Source of the DNA: Streptomyces kurssanovii
GTDB lineage: Bacteria; Actinomycetota; Actinomycetes; Streptomycetales; Streptomycetaceae
NCBI RefSeq assembly: GCF_014649695.1
Contig: NZ_BMTN01000002.1
Location: forward strand, 744,001 to 808,000
Length of the DNA: 64,000 bases
Reading direction: 5' to 3'
This document shows, piece after piece, positions 34,264-43,792 of this stretch (within the stretch, counting starts at the first letter, position 1; each line of letters opens with the position of its first letter). The position numbers and the translations under genes were made by a program. A model generated the notes under the pieces. It ran no database searches. It saw only the letters and a list, made by a program, of their open reading frames with translations, and was not told the DNA's origin.

Positions 34264-34713
34264 ATGGCACAGGACAGGTACGGGACATGGCTGGAGACGG
34301 CCGTGGCCGAGGCCCGGGCAGGCCTCGCGGAGGGCGGCATCCCCATCGGGGCCGCGCTCTACGGTGCGGACGGCACCCTCCTCGGCCGTGGCCGCAACCG
34401 CCGTGTGCAGGACGGTGATCCGTCGGCGCACGCCGAGACGGAGGCGTTCCGCGCCGCGGGGCGACAGCGTTCCTACCGCGGCACGACGATGGTGACGACC
34501 CTGTCGCCCTGCTGGTACTGCAGCGGCCTGGTGCGGCAGTTCGGCATCTCACGGGTGGTGATCGGAGAGGCGGAGACCTTCCACGGCGGTCACGACTGGC
34601 TGGCCGGGAACGGCGTGGAGATCGTGCTCCTCGACGACCCGGCGTGCCGGTCGATGATGCGCGACTTCGTCGCCGCGAGCCCCGGCCTCTGGCAGGAGGA
34701 CATCGGCGCCTGA
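34264..34713 (+). CDS. zinc-dependent nucleoside/base deaminase
   Basis: This 149-residue cytidine-deaminase-fold enzyme has HAE (H56, E58) and PCWYC (C83, C86), the complete zinc and proton-shuttle set. The sequence resembles cytosine or guanine deaminases of the CDD superfamily; the substrate cannot be told for certain. The ATG at 34264 follows AGAGGAAG. It is convergent with the SRPBCC gene, with a 9-nt gap. Confidence 0.92.
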   Translation: MAQDRYGTWLETAVAEARAGLAEGGIPIGAALYGADGTLLGRGRNRRVQDGDPSAHAETEAFRAAGRQRSYRGTTMVTTLSPCWYCSGLVRQFGISRVVIGEAETFHGGHDWLAGNGVEIVLLDDPACRSMMRDFVAASPGLWQEDIGA

Positions 34714-34722
34714 GCGGCGCCG

Positions 34723-35238
34723 CTACGCCGCGGCGTAGGAGTCCCGCAGCTCCTGCCAGCGCTTCGGTGTCCAGGTGGACCAGTCGGTCGTCGGCCTGCC
34801 GTCGAGGGCGTCGTCGAGCAGTTCGAAGTGGTTGTGCCAGCCGGCCAGACAGTCCAGCAGCACGCCGTCGTCGCAGCGCAGTTCGTTGGTGAAGCGCAGC
34901 ACGGTGCCGTTGTCGCCGTGCGGTTCGAGGTGGAAGCGGATACGGCCGTGGACGGCGACGGTGTACTCGGCGACCCGCTCCACGTCCCAGGCGGTGACAC
35001 GTCCTTCGGCGACGGTGTGCCGGCCGTCGGCGTCCGCGTTGAGCCAGCGGAGCCGGACCGCGCCGCCGACTCTCGGTTCGAGTACGTCGGCGGCGCAGAG
35101 CCAGGTCGGCAGCCCTTCGGGCGTGGCGACGGCGGCCCATACCCGGATCACCGGATGCGGCAGGTGGAGTTCGTACCGCAACAGGTGAGTGCCGTCGTCC
35201 CGGGTCTCGACGGTGCCGTGGGGGATTACGTCACTCAT
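34723..35238 (-). CDS. SRPBCC (AHSA1-like) domain protein
   Basis: This 171-residue protein has the START/SRPBCC lipid-binding-like fold of the AHSA1 group: H-P-x-x-x-V-W-A-A-V-A-T-P-E-G at about 27-41, and the C-terminal GWHNHFELLDDALDG helix. Family members bind hydrophobic ligands; the role is unknown. It is monocistronic, tail-to-tail with the deaminase gene and 37 nt upstream of the ccsB end. Confidence 0.9.
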   Translation of the reverse strand: MSDVIPHGTVETRDDGTHLLRYELHLPHPVIRVWAAVATPEGLPTWLCAADVLEPRVGGAVRLRWLNADADGRHTVAEGRVTAWDVERVAEYTVAVHGRIRFHLEPHGDNGTVLRFTNELRCDDGVLLDCLAGWHNHFELLDDALDGRPTTDWSTWTPKRWQELRDSYAAA

Positions 35239-35275
35239 GCATCCAGCGTCACCCCTCGGCGGCGCGGGCGCTACC

Positions 35276-36361
35276 TCACTCCACGCCCGCGTACGAGTGC
35301 AGGCTGTTCACGAACATGTTCACGCCGTAGTAGTTGAACAGCCAGCAGGCGAAGGCGATCAGCGCCAGGTACGCGGCCTTGCGGCCCTTCCAGCCGGCCG
35401 TCGCGCGGGCGTGCAGATAGGCGGCGTAGGCGACCCAGGTGATGAACGACCAGACCTCCTTGGCGTCCCAGCCCCAGTAGCGGCCCCACGCGTCACCGGC
35501 CCAGATCGCGCCCGCGATGATCGTGAACGTCCACAGCGGGAAGACGGCGGCGTTGACGCGGTAGGAGAACTTGTCGAGCGACGCGGCGGCGGGCAGTCGC
35601 TCCAGGACCGAGGTGGCGAAGCGGCCGGGCTTGCCGCCCCGGGCCAGCTTGGCCTCGTAGGAGTCGCGGAACAGGTAGAGCACGGTGCCCACGGCGCCGA
35701 GGTAGAAGACCGCGCCGCAGAAGATCGCGGTGGAGACGTGGATCCACAGCCAGTACGAGTCCAGGGCGGGGACCAGTTGGTCGCTCTCCGTGTAGAGCCA
35801 GGTGACGGCGATGCCCAGGTCGAGCAGCACGGTCGTGACCAGAGGAAGTCCGGCCCAGCGGACGTTCTTCTTGGCGAGAAGCAGCGCCAGGTACACACCC
35901 ACAACGACGGTCGAGAACGTCGTGGAGAACTCGTACATGTTGCCCCACGGCGCCCGCTGCACCGACAGGGCGCGGGAGGTGACGCCGGCCGCCTCGATCA
36001 GGAAGGCGAGCGCGGTCAGCGACACGGCGATGCGGCCGTACAGGTCACCGCTCTCGGTGCCGCCGTGCGCGCCCGGGCCGTCGGGGACGTCACGGGAGCC
36101 GCTCGCGGACCGGGTGACGACCTTCGGCTTCTCCAGGACGGCGGTGCCGCCGCCCTGGACCTGGATCTTCGGGGCGTCGGCCGGGCTCTGCCGGTCGGGG
36201 GCGGTCAGTGCGGCGGCCGTACGGGCCACCTTGCTGCGGCTGCCGAGCGTCCACTCGGCGATGTGCGCGAAGAAGGCCAGCGTGTAGACGGCCATCGACG
36301 AATAGATCAGGTAGTTGCTGATCTCCGCCAGGTTCGCGTTGGTTGCGGCGGCGAGCGTCAC
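35276..36361 (-). CDS. ccsB: cytochrome c biogenesis protein CcsB (ResC/CcsA type)
   Basis: This 361-residue membrane protein carries haem and, with ResB, forms the System II cytochrome c synthetase. The haem-binding W-W-D-type motif is WGRYWGWDAKEVWS (about residues 292-305), with conserved external histidines such as WIHVST. About eight transmembrane helices are interrupted by an actinobacterial hydrophilic insert near 45-110. The GTG at 36361 overlaps the resB stop by 4 bp. It is the last gene of the ccs operon. Confidence 0.94.
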   Translation of the reverse strand: MTLAAATNANLAEISNYLIYSSMAVYTLAFFAHIAEWTLGSRSKVARTAAALTAPDRQSPADAPKIQVQGGGTAVLEKPKVVTRSASGSRDVPDGPGAHGGTESGDLYGRIAVSLTALAFLIEAAGVTSRALSVQRAPWGNMYEFSTTFSTVVVGVYLALLLAKKNVRWAGLPLVTTVLLDLGIAVTWLYTESDQLVPALDSYWLWIHVSTAIFCGAVFYLGAVGTVLYLFRDSYEAKLARGGKPGRFATSVLERLPAAASLDKFSYRVNAAVFPLWTFTIIAGAIWAGDAWGRYWGWDAKEVWSFITWVAYAAYLHARATAGWKGRKAAYLALIAFACWLFNYYGVNMFVNSLHSYAGVE

Positions 36362-38031
36362 TTCTCAGCCCCTTCGGCAGGAACTTCTACGGGTTCAGGC
36401 GCGGTCGGCGCCTGTGCATTGAGGGTCACGGCCAGCTCCGCCAGCTCCTCGGGGAGCTTCGCGGACTCGGCCCGGCCGAGACCGGCCATCTCGACCACGG
36501 TCACACCGTCCGCGCCGCGCACCGCGCGCACCCAGACGCGGCGGCGCTGGATGAACAGTGAGCCGATCAGGCCGGTGATGGCGGCGATCGCGCCGGCCAG
36601 CGCCCAGCCGTTGCCGGGCTGCTGGGAGATCTGGAAGCTCGCCCACTCCTTCACCTCGTTCTCGAAGGTGATGGAACCGGCGCCGTCGGGGAGCTTCATG
36701 GTCTCGCCGGGCCGCAGGCGCTGCTTGAGGATCTCCCCGTCGGCGTCCTTGAACTGCTCCATCTTGCGGGTGTCGAGCTGGTACACGTTCTGCGGCAGGC
36801 CGGCGTCGACGCCGAGACTGCCGTGGTAGCCGGTGAGCGCGAGCACCGGGTACTCGAGCCCGGGGAACTGGGAGAACATGTCGCCGTGTCCCGCGCCGGC
36901 GAACGTCGGCACGAAGAAGGCCTGGAAGCCGAGCTGGTCCTTCTTGCCGCTCTTGTCCCGGTAGCCGTCCATCACCTTGATCGCGCCGGTCGAGGTGACG
37001 TTGGAGTCGATCGGCAGCAGCGGCACGGCGCCGCTGGAGACGACCTTGCCCTTGCCGTCCCTGACGGTGACGACGGGTGCGTAGCCGTGCGACAGCAGAT
37101 AGACCTTGGTGCCGTCGACCTCGAGCGGCTTGTTGACCTCGATGACCGACTTCCGCGCGGGACCGTCGCCCATGGACCAGGTGACGGCCGCCTCGTACGT
37201 GCGCGGGGTGCCCCGCTGCGGGCCGTCCTTGGCGTACGTCCCGGTGAAGCTGTCCAGGCTGAAGCTGAACGGCACGAGTTCGTCGGTGTCGAACAGCGAT
37301 CCGGACTTGAAGTCGTCGTACTGGATGAGCGTGTTGGAGAAGCCGTCGCCCTCGACGATCAGCTTTCCGCCCTCGGACTTGAACAGCGTCCCCGTGGCGA
37401 ACGCCACCAGCATCACGATCAGCGACACGTGGAAGACGAGGTTGCCCGCCTCGCGCAGGTAGCCCTTCTCCGCGGCCACGGCGTCGCCTGCCGCGTCGGC
37501 GCGGAAGCGGCGCTTCTTCAGGATCGCGAGCGCCGCCTCGCGCACCTGCTCCGGATCGGTCTCGGTGCGCCAGGTGGTGTACGCGGGCAGGCGGGTGAGC
37601 CGCTTCGGCGCGCCCGGCGGCCGGCTGCGGAGCTGGCCGACGAACTGCCAGCTGCGCGGCACGATGCAGCCGATGAGCGAGACGAACAGCAGGATGTAGA
37701 TCGCGGAGAACCACACCGAGCTGTAGACGTCGAAGAACTGGAGCTTCTCGTAGACCGGCGTCAGGAGGTCGTGCTGCTTCTTGAACGCCTGCACCTTGAG
37801 CTCGTCCACGCTGTTCTGCGGGACGAGGGAACCGGGGATGGCGCCGAGCGACAGCATGAACAGCAGGATCAGCGCGACCCGCATGGAGGTGAGCTGGCGC
37901 CAGAACCAGCGGACCCAGCCGACGACGGAGAGCGTGGGCCCGCCGATGGCCTGGTCGGCCGGATTCTCCGTGGGGGCGGTGGACAGCTGCGCTCCGGCGT
38001 CGCCGAGGTCGCGCTCTTCGGTCTTGCTCAT
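36358..38031 (-). CDS. resB: cytochrome c biogenesis protein ResB
   Basis: This 557-residue System II component has three N-terminal transmembrane helices (about 45-65, 100-120, 195-215), a large external domain and a final helix near 490-510. The motif S-L-G-A-I-P-G-S-L-V-P-Q follows helix 1. It holds apocytochrome c while CcsB delivers haem. The ATG at 38031 lies 4 nt after the ccdA stop; the end overlaps ccsB by 4 bp. Confidence 0.94.
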   Translation of the reverse strand: MSKTEERDLGDAGAQLSTAPTENPADQAIGGPTLSVVGWVRWFWRQLTSMRVALILLFMLSLGAIPGSLVPQNSVDELKVQAFKKQHDLLTPVYEKLQFFDVYSSVWFSAIYILLFVSLIGCIVPRSWQFVGQLRSRPPGAPKRLTRLPAYTTWRTETDPEQVREAALAILKKRRFRADAAGDAVAAEKGYLREAGNLVFHVSLIVMLVAFATGTLFKSEGGKLIVEGDGFSNTLIQYDDFKSGSLFDTDELVPFSFSLDSFTGTYAKDGPQRGTPRTYEAAVTWSMGDGPARKSVIEVNKPLEVDGTKVYLLSHGYAPVVTVRDGKGKVVSSGAVPLLPIDSNVTSTGAIKVMDGYRDKSGKKDQLGFQAFFVPTFAGAGHGDMFSQFPGLEYPVLALTGYHGSLGVDAGLPQNVYQLDTRKMEQFKDADGEILKQRLRPGETMKLPDGAGSITFENEVKEWASFQISQQPGNGWALAGAIAAITGLIGSLFIQRRRVWVRAVRGADGVTVVEMAGLGRAESAKLPEELAELAVTLNAQAPTAPEPVEVPAEGAEK

Positions 38032-38035
38032 GAAC

Positions 38036-38800
38036 TCAGATCCCCACCGTGAAGCCGTTCGACCATCCCTGCATCTCCTGCACCAGCGTGTCCCATGCAC
38101 CTGTGAGCAGCAGCAGACCGGTCGCGATCATCATGATCCCGCCGATCCGCATCACCCATGTGTAGTGCCGCTTGATCCAGCCGAAGGCGCCGAGCGCCTT
38201 GCGGAAGGCGACCGCGGCGACGATGAACGGCAGACCGAGACCGAGGCAGTACGCGACAGACAGTACGGCCCCGCGGCCCGCGCTTCCCTCGTTGAGCGCG
38301 AGGGCCTGCACCGACGCGAGGGTAGGGCCGATGCACGGGGCCCAGCCCACTCCGAAGAGGGCGCCGAGCAGTGGAGCGCCGACCAGGCCGGTCGCCGGCT
38401 TCTTGTGGAAGCGGAACTCGCGCTGGGTGAGCCAGGGCATCAGCCCCATGAAGAACACGCCCAGCAGGACCATCAGCACGCCGAGGACCTTGGACAGCAC
38501 GTCCCGGTGTCCCAGCAGGGTGTTGCCGAAGTAGCCGAAGAAGGCGCCGCCGGAGACGAAGACGACGGTGAAGCCGAGGACGAACAGCGACGCGCCGACG
38601 ACCATCCGGCCGCGCCTGGCGTCGGCCAGGTCGGTGCCGGTGACGCCGGTCACATAGGAGAGGTAGCCGGGCACCAGGGGCAGGACGCACGGCGAGAAGA
38701 AGGAGACGAGTCCGCCGAGCACGGCGATGGGCAGGGCGAGGAGCAGCGCGCCGCCGAACACCGTCTCGTTCATGCCGGACGCTGCGGCCAGAACTTCCAC
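38036..38800 (-). CDS. ccdA: cytochrome c biogenesis protein CcdA
   Basis: This 254-residue six-helix membrane protein moves reducing power across the membrane to the thioredoxin-like ResA/TlpA. The redox cysteines are C38 (SPCVLPLVPGYLSY) and C156 (GWAPCIGPT). It starts with GTG at 38800, 4 nt after the tlpA stop, and is followed by resB. Confidence 0.95.
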   Translation of the reverse strand: MEVLAAASGMNETVFGGALLLALPIAVLGGLVSFFSPCVLPLVPGYLSYVTGVTGTDLADARRGRMVVGASLFVLGFTVVFVSGGAFFGYFGNTLLGHRDVLSKVLGVLMVLLGVFFMGLMPWLTQREFRFHKKPATGLVGAPLLGALFGVGWAPCIGPTLASVQALALNEGSAGRGAVLSVAYCLGLGLPFIVAAVAFRKALGAFGWIKRHYTWVMRIGGIMMIATGLLLLTGAWDTLVQEMQGWSNGFTVGI

Positions 38801-38804
38801 AGGA

Positions 38805-39404
38805 TCACTTCTCCGCGATCAACGGGTCGATCATCTTGCGGAGTTCCTCGTCGTCGAGCGCCCTGAGCGATCGCGCCGCGATCTTCCCTTCCCGGTCGAG
38901 GACGATCGTGGAGGGAATGGCCTGCGGGTTGAGGCTGCCCTTGGGGAAACCGTTGACGATCAGTTTCCCGATCGGGTCGTAGAGGCTCGGATATCCGACG
39001 CCGTAATCCTTCTCGAAGGCGAGGGCGGGGCCCTTCTGCGGGTCGCGGGTGTTGATCCCGACGAACGCGACGCCGTCCGCCTCGGCCTCCTTGGCGACCT
39101 TCGCGAAATAAGGGGCCTCGGAACGGCAGGGGGCGCACCATGATCCCCAGACGTTCATCACGACGATCTTGCCCTTGAGGTCGGCGATGTCGAGGTGTCC
39201 GCCGTCGAGGGTCTGGCCCGCGAGCTTCTTGGGGGCCTGACGCTCGCCCTTGGCGACCGTGTCGATGCCACCGGTCCCGGTGACGAAGTTCGTGTCACCG
39301 CCGCCTCCGGACTTCCCACCGTCGCCGCAGGCCGACAGGGTGAGCGCACCTGCGGCGACCAGGGCGGTCAGCAGGGCGGCGCGGGGGGCACGGCTAAGGC
39401 TCAT
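38805..39404 (-). CDS. thioredoxin-like lipoprotein (ResA/TlpA family)
   Basis: This 199-residue lipoprotein reduces the cysteines of apocytochrome c outside the membrane. A signal peptide ends in the lipobox LSAC (C26), and the thioredoxin active site is WCAPC (C90, C93). The cis-proline region I-P-S-T is present. The ATG at 39404 has no clear ribosome site, so the start may be leaderless or weak. It opens the tlpA-ccdA-resB-ccsB run. Confidence 0.94.
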   Translation of the reverse strand: MSLSRAPRAALLTALVAAGALTLSACGDGGKSGGGGDTNFVTGTGGIDTVAKGERQAPKKLAGQTLDGGHLDIADLKGKIVVMNVWGSWCAPCRSEAPYFAKVAKEAEADGVAFVGINTRDPQKGPALAFEKDYGVGYPSLYDPIGKLIVNGFPKGSLNPQAIPSTIVLDREGKIAARSLRALDDEELRKMIDPLIAEK

Positions 39405-39472
39405 GTGAAAAGTTTCGCATGGCCCTGGCGGGGATCTTCCGCACCCCCCTGCGTGCCCGTTAAGGGCCGTTG

Positions 39473-40723
39473 TCAGGCGGCCTTAAAGAATGCGTTCCAA
39501 CCACCCGTCGGCGCCTGGCCGGTCCCGAGCGTACGCAGCTTGGCGAGCACCTGCGGATCCTGCGCATCGAGCCAGTCGCAGAACTGCCGGAAGGACACCA
39601 GCCGTACGTCCTTCTTGCCGGCCATGCCTTTGAGTGCTTCCTCCACGGCGTCCATGTAGATGCCGCCGTTCCACTGTTCGAAGTGGTTGCCTATGAAGAA
39701 GGGTGCGCGATTGGTCTCGTAGGCCCGTTGGAATCCGGCGAGATAGGCGTCCCGCGCCTGCTTCTTCCAGCCCGGATAGCGGGAGGGCATGCCGTTGGTC
39801 GAGTTCTTCGACTGATTGGCCAGCATGTTGTAGTCCATGGAGAGGACTTCGAAGGTGTGGCCGGGGAACGGGACGGACTGGAGCGGCAGGTCCCAGATGC
39901 CGAGCTTCTTCCCGGGCCACATCTGGTGGCCGCCGGGTGAGCTGGCGTCGTAGCGCCAGCCGAGCCGCTTGGCCGTCGGCAGCAGCCTGTCCTGGCCGAG
40001 CAGGCAGGGAGTGCGGCCGCCGACGAGTTCCTTGCGGTAGTCGAAGGGCAGCGGGTCGATGTCGTGCCAGCCGCTGTTGGTGCGCCATTCGGTGACGAAC
40101 TTCACAGCCTGGTCGATCTCGCTCCGCCAGTCCGCGGAGGTCCAGTTGCCGACGGATCCGGAACCACCGCAGAAATGCCCGTTGAAGTGGGTGCCTATCT
40201 CATGGCCGTCGAGCCACGCCTGGCGTATGGACTTCAGCGTGTCCTTGATGTGGTCGTCCGTGAGATAACCGATGTCGGAGGCGCCGATGGTGTTGTTGGG
40301 CGGCCGGTAGAGCGACTTCTTCGATTCGGGCAGCAGATAGATGCCGGAGAGGAAGAAGGTCATTCCGGCGCCGTGGTCCCTGGCGAGTTCCAGGAAACGG
40401 GGGAAGAGGCCGTTGCCGACTTCGCCCGCACCGTCCCAGGAGAAGATCACGAATTGCGGCGGCGTCTGGCCCGGTTCGAGCCGGACGGGCCTCGGCGGCT
40501 GGTGCGGCTGCTTTCCCGTGTCGGCGGTGGAACCGTCGCCGATCAGCCGCACGGGGTTCTTCGACGGGGAGGGGCTGCTACCGCCCTTGCCCTGGCCGAC
40601 CCCCTCGGCCGGGTCTGCATGTCCGCCTCCGCCGAAGCCGTTGGAGCCGCAGCCCGCCACCCCGACGGCCGCTGCGGCCCCAAGTCCCGCTCCCAGCAAT
40701 CCCCTTCGGCTGATCTCCCGCAT
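39473..40723 (-). CDS. Tat-exported lipoprotein of the polysaccharide deacetylase family
   Basis: This 416-residue protein has a twin-arginine leader (S-R-R-G-L-L-G-A) and a lipobox GVAGC (C25), then a Gly/Pro/Ser-rich linker. The NodB-like domain starts near 88: FSWDGAGE has the catalytic Asp (D97), and GTHFNGHF the metal ligands (H179, H183). It probably deacetylates a cell-wall glycan, but the second catalytic motifs are divergent, so activity is uncertain. The ATG at 40723 has GGGGA 4 nt upstream. It lies 68 nt before tlpA. Confidence 0.88.
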   Translation of the reverse strand: MREISRRGLLGAGLGAAAAVGVAGCGSNGFGGGGHADPAEGVGQGKGGSSPSPSKNPVRLIGDGSTADTGKQPHQPPRPVRLEPGQTPPQFVIFSWDGAGEVGNGLFPRFLELARDHGAGMTFFLSGIYLLPESKKSLYRPPNNTIGASDIGYLTDDHIKDTLKSIRQAWLDGHEIGTHFNGHFCGGSGSVGNWTSADWRSEIDQAVKFVTEWRTNSGWHDIDPLPFDYRKELVGGRTPCLLGQDRLLPTAKRLGWRYDASSPGGHQMWPGKKLGIWDLPLQSVPFPGHTFEVLSMDYNMLANQSKNSTNGMPSRYPGWKKQARDAYLAGFQRAYETNRAPFFIGNHFEQWNGGIYMDAVEEALKGMAGKKDVRLVSFRQFCDWLDAQDPQVLAKLRTLGTGQAPTGGWNAFFKAA

Positions 40724-40871
40724 ATCGTCCCCATCCACGCTCTCCTGGTCACGAGAGCAGTTGCTCGAGCCGGCGAACAAACCGGCACAAGCTGAGATGC
40801 GCTGTGGAACTCGCGGGTTCCGGGGAACTCTGCTTATTTTTCTTCAATACGGGTGATCGAATACGGATCGA

Positions 40872-41669
40872 CTAAGCGCCGAATGCCTTGCTCTTTCCCT
40901 TCACCGGCCGGGCACCGGCGAGAAGATGCGGCGGCACAAGATCGCGGGCCGGTTCCGTGTATCCCACGGAGACGATCCTGTTGCCTTCGTACGTGAAGGT
41001 GGTCAGCGAGGCGAGCGTGCACTGCCGGCGCCGCGGGTCGTGCCACAGCCGGCGGCGCTCCACGAAGCTGCGCACCGTCCAGATGGGCAGCTGGTGGCTG
41101 ACGCACACGGCCTCATGACCGCGTGCGGCGTCCCGTGCCGCGTCCAGCGCCGCCATCATCCGCACGACCTGCTCCACGTACGGCTCGCCCCACGACGGGC
41201 GGAACGGGTTGGTCAGATGCCGCCAGTTGCCCGGCTTGCGCAGCGCGCCGTCGCCGACGCCGAACGTCTTGCCCTCGAAGACGTTGCCCGCCTCGATCAG
41301 CCGCTCGTCCGTCTCGAGAGCGAGACCGTGCCCCTTGGCGATGGGTATGGCCGTCTCCTGCGCGCGCTCCAGCGGCGAGGCGACGACATGGGTGATGTCC
41401 CGGCCGGAGAGATGCTCGGCGACCCGGTCGGCCATCTGCCGCCCGAGCTCGGACAGGTGGTAGCCACTGCGGCGGCCGTAGAGGACACCGTCGGGATTGT
41501 GCACCTCGCCGTGGCGCATCAGGTGCACGACGGTGATCTCGCCGGCGTCGCTCCGGACGTCCCCGTCCGTGGCCACGGCGCGCTCCAGGGCCGCCTCGAC
41601 GGCGCTGTCCTCGGGCGTCAGGGCGCCGGAGCCGTCGCCTCGCTCGGGACGGTGGCTGCCGGCGCTCAT
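40872..41669 (-). CDS. histidine phosphatase (phosphoglycerate mutase-like)
   Basis: This 265-residue cytoplasmic enzyme has the phosphate pocket R-H-G-E (H53), the second R in ERAQET and the second His in [10 protein letters not shown]. It belongs to the cofactor-independent-of-2,3BPG broad phosphatase group; a true mutase is less likely. The ATG at 41669 overlaps the hemL stop by 4 bp. Its first 45 residues are a poorly conserved acidic extension. Confidence 0.9.
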   Translation of the reverse strand: MSAGSHRPERGDGSGALTPEDSAVEAALERAVATDGDVRSDAGEITVVHLMRHGEVHNPDGVLYGRRSGYHLSELGRQMADRVAEHLSGRDITHVVASPLERAQETAIPIAKGHGLALETDERLIEAGNVFEGKTFGVGDGALRKPGNWRHLTNPFRPSWGEPYVEQVVRMMAALDAARDAARGHEAVCVSHQLPIWTVRSFVERRRLWHDPRRRQCTLASLTTFTYEGNRIVSVGYTEPARDLVPPHLLAGARPVKGKSKAFGA

Positions 41670-42982
41670 GCCGTGGCCTCCGCGGCGGCGCGGGCGGCGG
41701 CGGGCAGGGCGGCGGCGATCCGCTCGATCGCCCGCTCGTCGTGCGCGGTCGACACGAACCACGACTCGAAGGCGGACGGCGGCAGGTAGACGCCCTGGGA
41801 GAGCATCGAGTGGAAGAAGGCGTTGAAGCGGAACGCCTCCTGCTTCTTGGCGTCCTCGTAGTCCCTGACCTCGGTCGGCGTGAAGAAGACGGAGAACATG
41901 TTGGACGCCGTCTGCAGCCGGTGGGCGACGCCCTCCTTGGTCAGCGCGTCCGTCACCAGGGTCCGGATCTCCTTCGAGACCGCGTTCACCTTGTCGTAGG
42001 CGGCGTCGTCGAGGAGCCGCAGCTGCGCGAGACCTGCGGCGGTGGCGACCGGGTTACCGGACAGGGTGCCCGCCTGGTAGACCGGGCCCGCCGGGGCGAG
42101 GTGCGCCATGACGTCCTCGCGGCCGCCGAACGCCGCGGCGGGGAAGCCGCCGCCCATGACCTTGCCGAAGGTCATCAGGTCGGGCGCGACACCGTCGACG
42201 CCGTACCAGCCGGCCTTCGAGGTACGGAAACCGGTCATCACCTCGTCGGAGATGTAGAGCGCGCCGTTCTGCGCGCACGCCGCCTTGAGGCCCTCGTTGA
42301 AACCGGGCCGCGGCGGGACGACACCCATGTTGCCGGGCGACGCCTCGGTGATCACACAGGCGATCTGACCGGCGTTGGCGTGGAACGCGGCGTGCACCGC
42401 TTCAAGGTCGTTGTACGGGAGCACGATGGTGTCCCCCGCCTGCGCGCCGGTGACCCCGGGCGTGTCGGGCAGGCCGAACGTCGCCACACCCGAACCGGCG
42501 GCGGCCAGCAGGGCGTCCACGTGGCCGTGGTAGCAGCCGGCGAACTTGATGATCTTGGGTCGGCCGGTGAATCCGCGGGCCAGCCGGATCGCCGACATGG
42601 TCGCTTCCGTACCGCTGGAAACCAGCCGAACCTGCTCGACGGGCTCGACACGGGCAACGATCTCCTCGGCGAGGGCGACCTCTCCCTCGCCCGGCGTGCC
42701 GAACGACGTGCCGCGCGCGACCGCGGCCTGCACCGCCTCGATCACGGCCGGATGGGAGTGCCCGAGGATCATCGGCCCCCACGAGCACACGAGGTCGACA
42801 TACTCGCGTCCGTCGGCATCGGTGAGGTACGGACCGGTACCGGACACCATGAACCGGGGCGTACCGCCCACAGCACGGAAGGCACGGACGGGAGAGTTCA
42901 CGCCGCCGGGCGTCACGAGGGACGCGCGGTCGAAAAGCGTCTGCGAAACTGGGGCGTCATAGGGAAAGCTCACGGAATCCAT
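41666..42982 (-). CDS. hemL: glutamate-1-semialdehyde 2,1-aminomutase
   Basis: HemL makes 5-aminolevulinate for haem and other tetrapyrroles. The 438-residue PLP enzyme of fold type I shows the N-terminal [13 protein letters not shown], the cofactor-lysine motif [17 protein letters not shown] and the [16 protein letters not shown] region. The ATG at 42982 gives the usual length. It leads a minus-strand series that continues to the cytochrome c maturation genes, consistent with supply of haem to them. Confidence 0.96.
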   Translation of the reverse strand: MDSVSFPYDAPVSQTLFDRASLVTPGGVNSPVRAFRAVGGTPRFMVSGTGPYLTDADGREYVDLVCSWGPMILGHSHPAVIEAVQAAVARGTSFGTPGEGEVALAEEIVARVEPVEQVRLVSSGTEATMSAIRLARGFTGRPKIIKFAGCYHGHVDALLAAAGSGVATFGLPDTPGVTGAQAGDTIVLPYNDLEAVHAAFHANAGQIACVITEASPGNMGVVPPRPGFNEGLKAACAQNGALYISDEVMTGFRTSKAGWYGVDGVAPDLMTFGKVMGGGFPAAAFGGREDVMAHLAPAGPVYQAGTLSGNPVATAAGLAQLRLLDDAAYDKVNAVSKEIRTLVTDALTKEGVAHRLQTASNMFSVFFTPTEVRDYEDAKKQEAFRFNAFFHSMLSQGVYLPPSAFESWFVSTAHDERAIERIAAALPAAARAAAEATA

Positions 42983-43221
42983 GGTCTCAGAGGCTCGGAC
43001 GTATCTGCGGACAGGTGTTTCACCGCACGTTCGTGGGGGAGGTCACTGTCACGATGATCGGGTTGCGCGGCGGGGGCTGCGAGTGGTCGGGTGGAGATAT
43101 GCATCGCGGTGGCGGACTGGGCGAGGGGACCGACGACCTGGGTCCTGAGCCTGCCCGGCGCGGAAAGCACCGGCGAGGCGAAGGGGACGAGCCCGCGGGA
43201 GGCAGGAGCGGCCGAGTGGGG

Positions 43222-43653
43222 GTGACCTACAAATACTTCGGCGCGCCCGACGGAGCCACCGCGGCCCGGGTGCCGATTTCGATGCGCCCCGAGGAGCTCG
43301 GCGGCGACGAGCTCGGCATGGGCGGAATGTTCACGAAGATCAAGCCGGAGACCATAGCGGCCATGGTTCTCACCGGTATCCAGGGCATGCCGTTGAACAA
43401 GGTGCCGCCGCTGGAGCTCGTCGTACTGCACCCCGACTACGCGGTGGTGAAGCTGCCGATGACCGTGGTCGATCCGCTGCGCGGCATCGGTGAGGAGTCG
43501 GTGGGTGCGGCGGCGTTCATATGGTCGACGGTCCCTGACCGGGGCGGCCCCAGGGACGCGTTCAACGTGTATCAATTGCTCCACGAATGGCAGGATTTCT
43601 CCCACCGGCTGCATGAGGCGGGGCATCAGCCGTACTGCCTGGTCTGGCCCTGA
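43222..43653 (+). CDS. conserved hypothetical protein
   Basis: This 143-residue protein begins V-T-Y-K-Y-F-G-A and has no signal or membrane segment. I know no function. It is a compact globular protein with a motif-like RPEELGGDELGMGGMFTK and a C-terminal EWQDFSHRLHEAGHQPYC. The GTG at 43222 (or 43216) is preferred because the upstream open frame to 43015 is Gly/Arg-rich noise. It is divergent from hemL, with 239 nt between. Confidence 0.78.
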   Translation: MTYKYFGAPDGATAARVPISMRPEELGGDELGMGGMFTKIKPETIAAMVLTGIQGMPLNKVPPLELVVLHPDYAVVKLPMTVVDPLRGIGEESVGAAAFIWSTVPDRGGPRDAFNVYQLLHEWQDFSHRLHEAGHQPYCLVWP

Positions 43654-43792
43654 CCGGGGATCTCCCGGGTGAGGCCGGATGCCCCGACCCCACCCCCCTC
43701 CGTACATCATGACCTGCCACTGGACCTGGCCCTGGCCCGACCCTGACGTGACCCCGCCGCTCCTGGCCCGCCCCCGGCCCGTCCGGCCGGTG

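Noticed and set aside
33179-35140. A 653-residue minus-strand fusion of the EamA protein with upstream sequence
   Set aside because: The first 328 residues are Arg/Pro-rich antisense of the deaminase and SRPBCC genes; the true EamA start is at 34156.
43015-43221. Longer N-terminus for the conserved protein at 43222
   Set aside because: The 69 added residues are Gly/Arg-rich with no conserved content, and the region must hold the divergent promoters with hemL.
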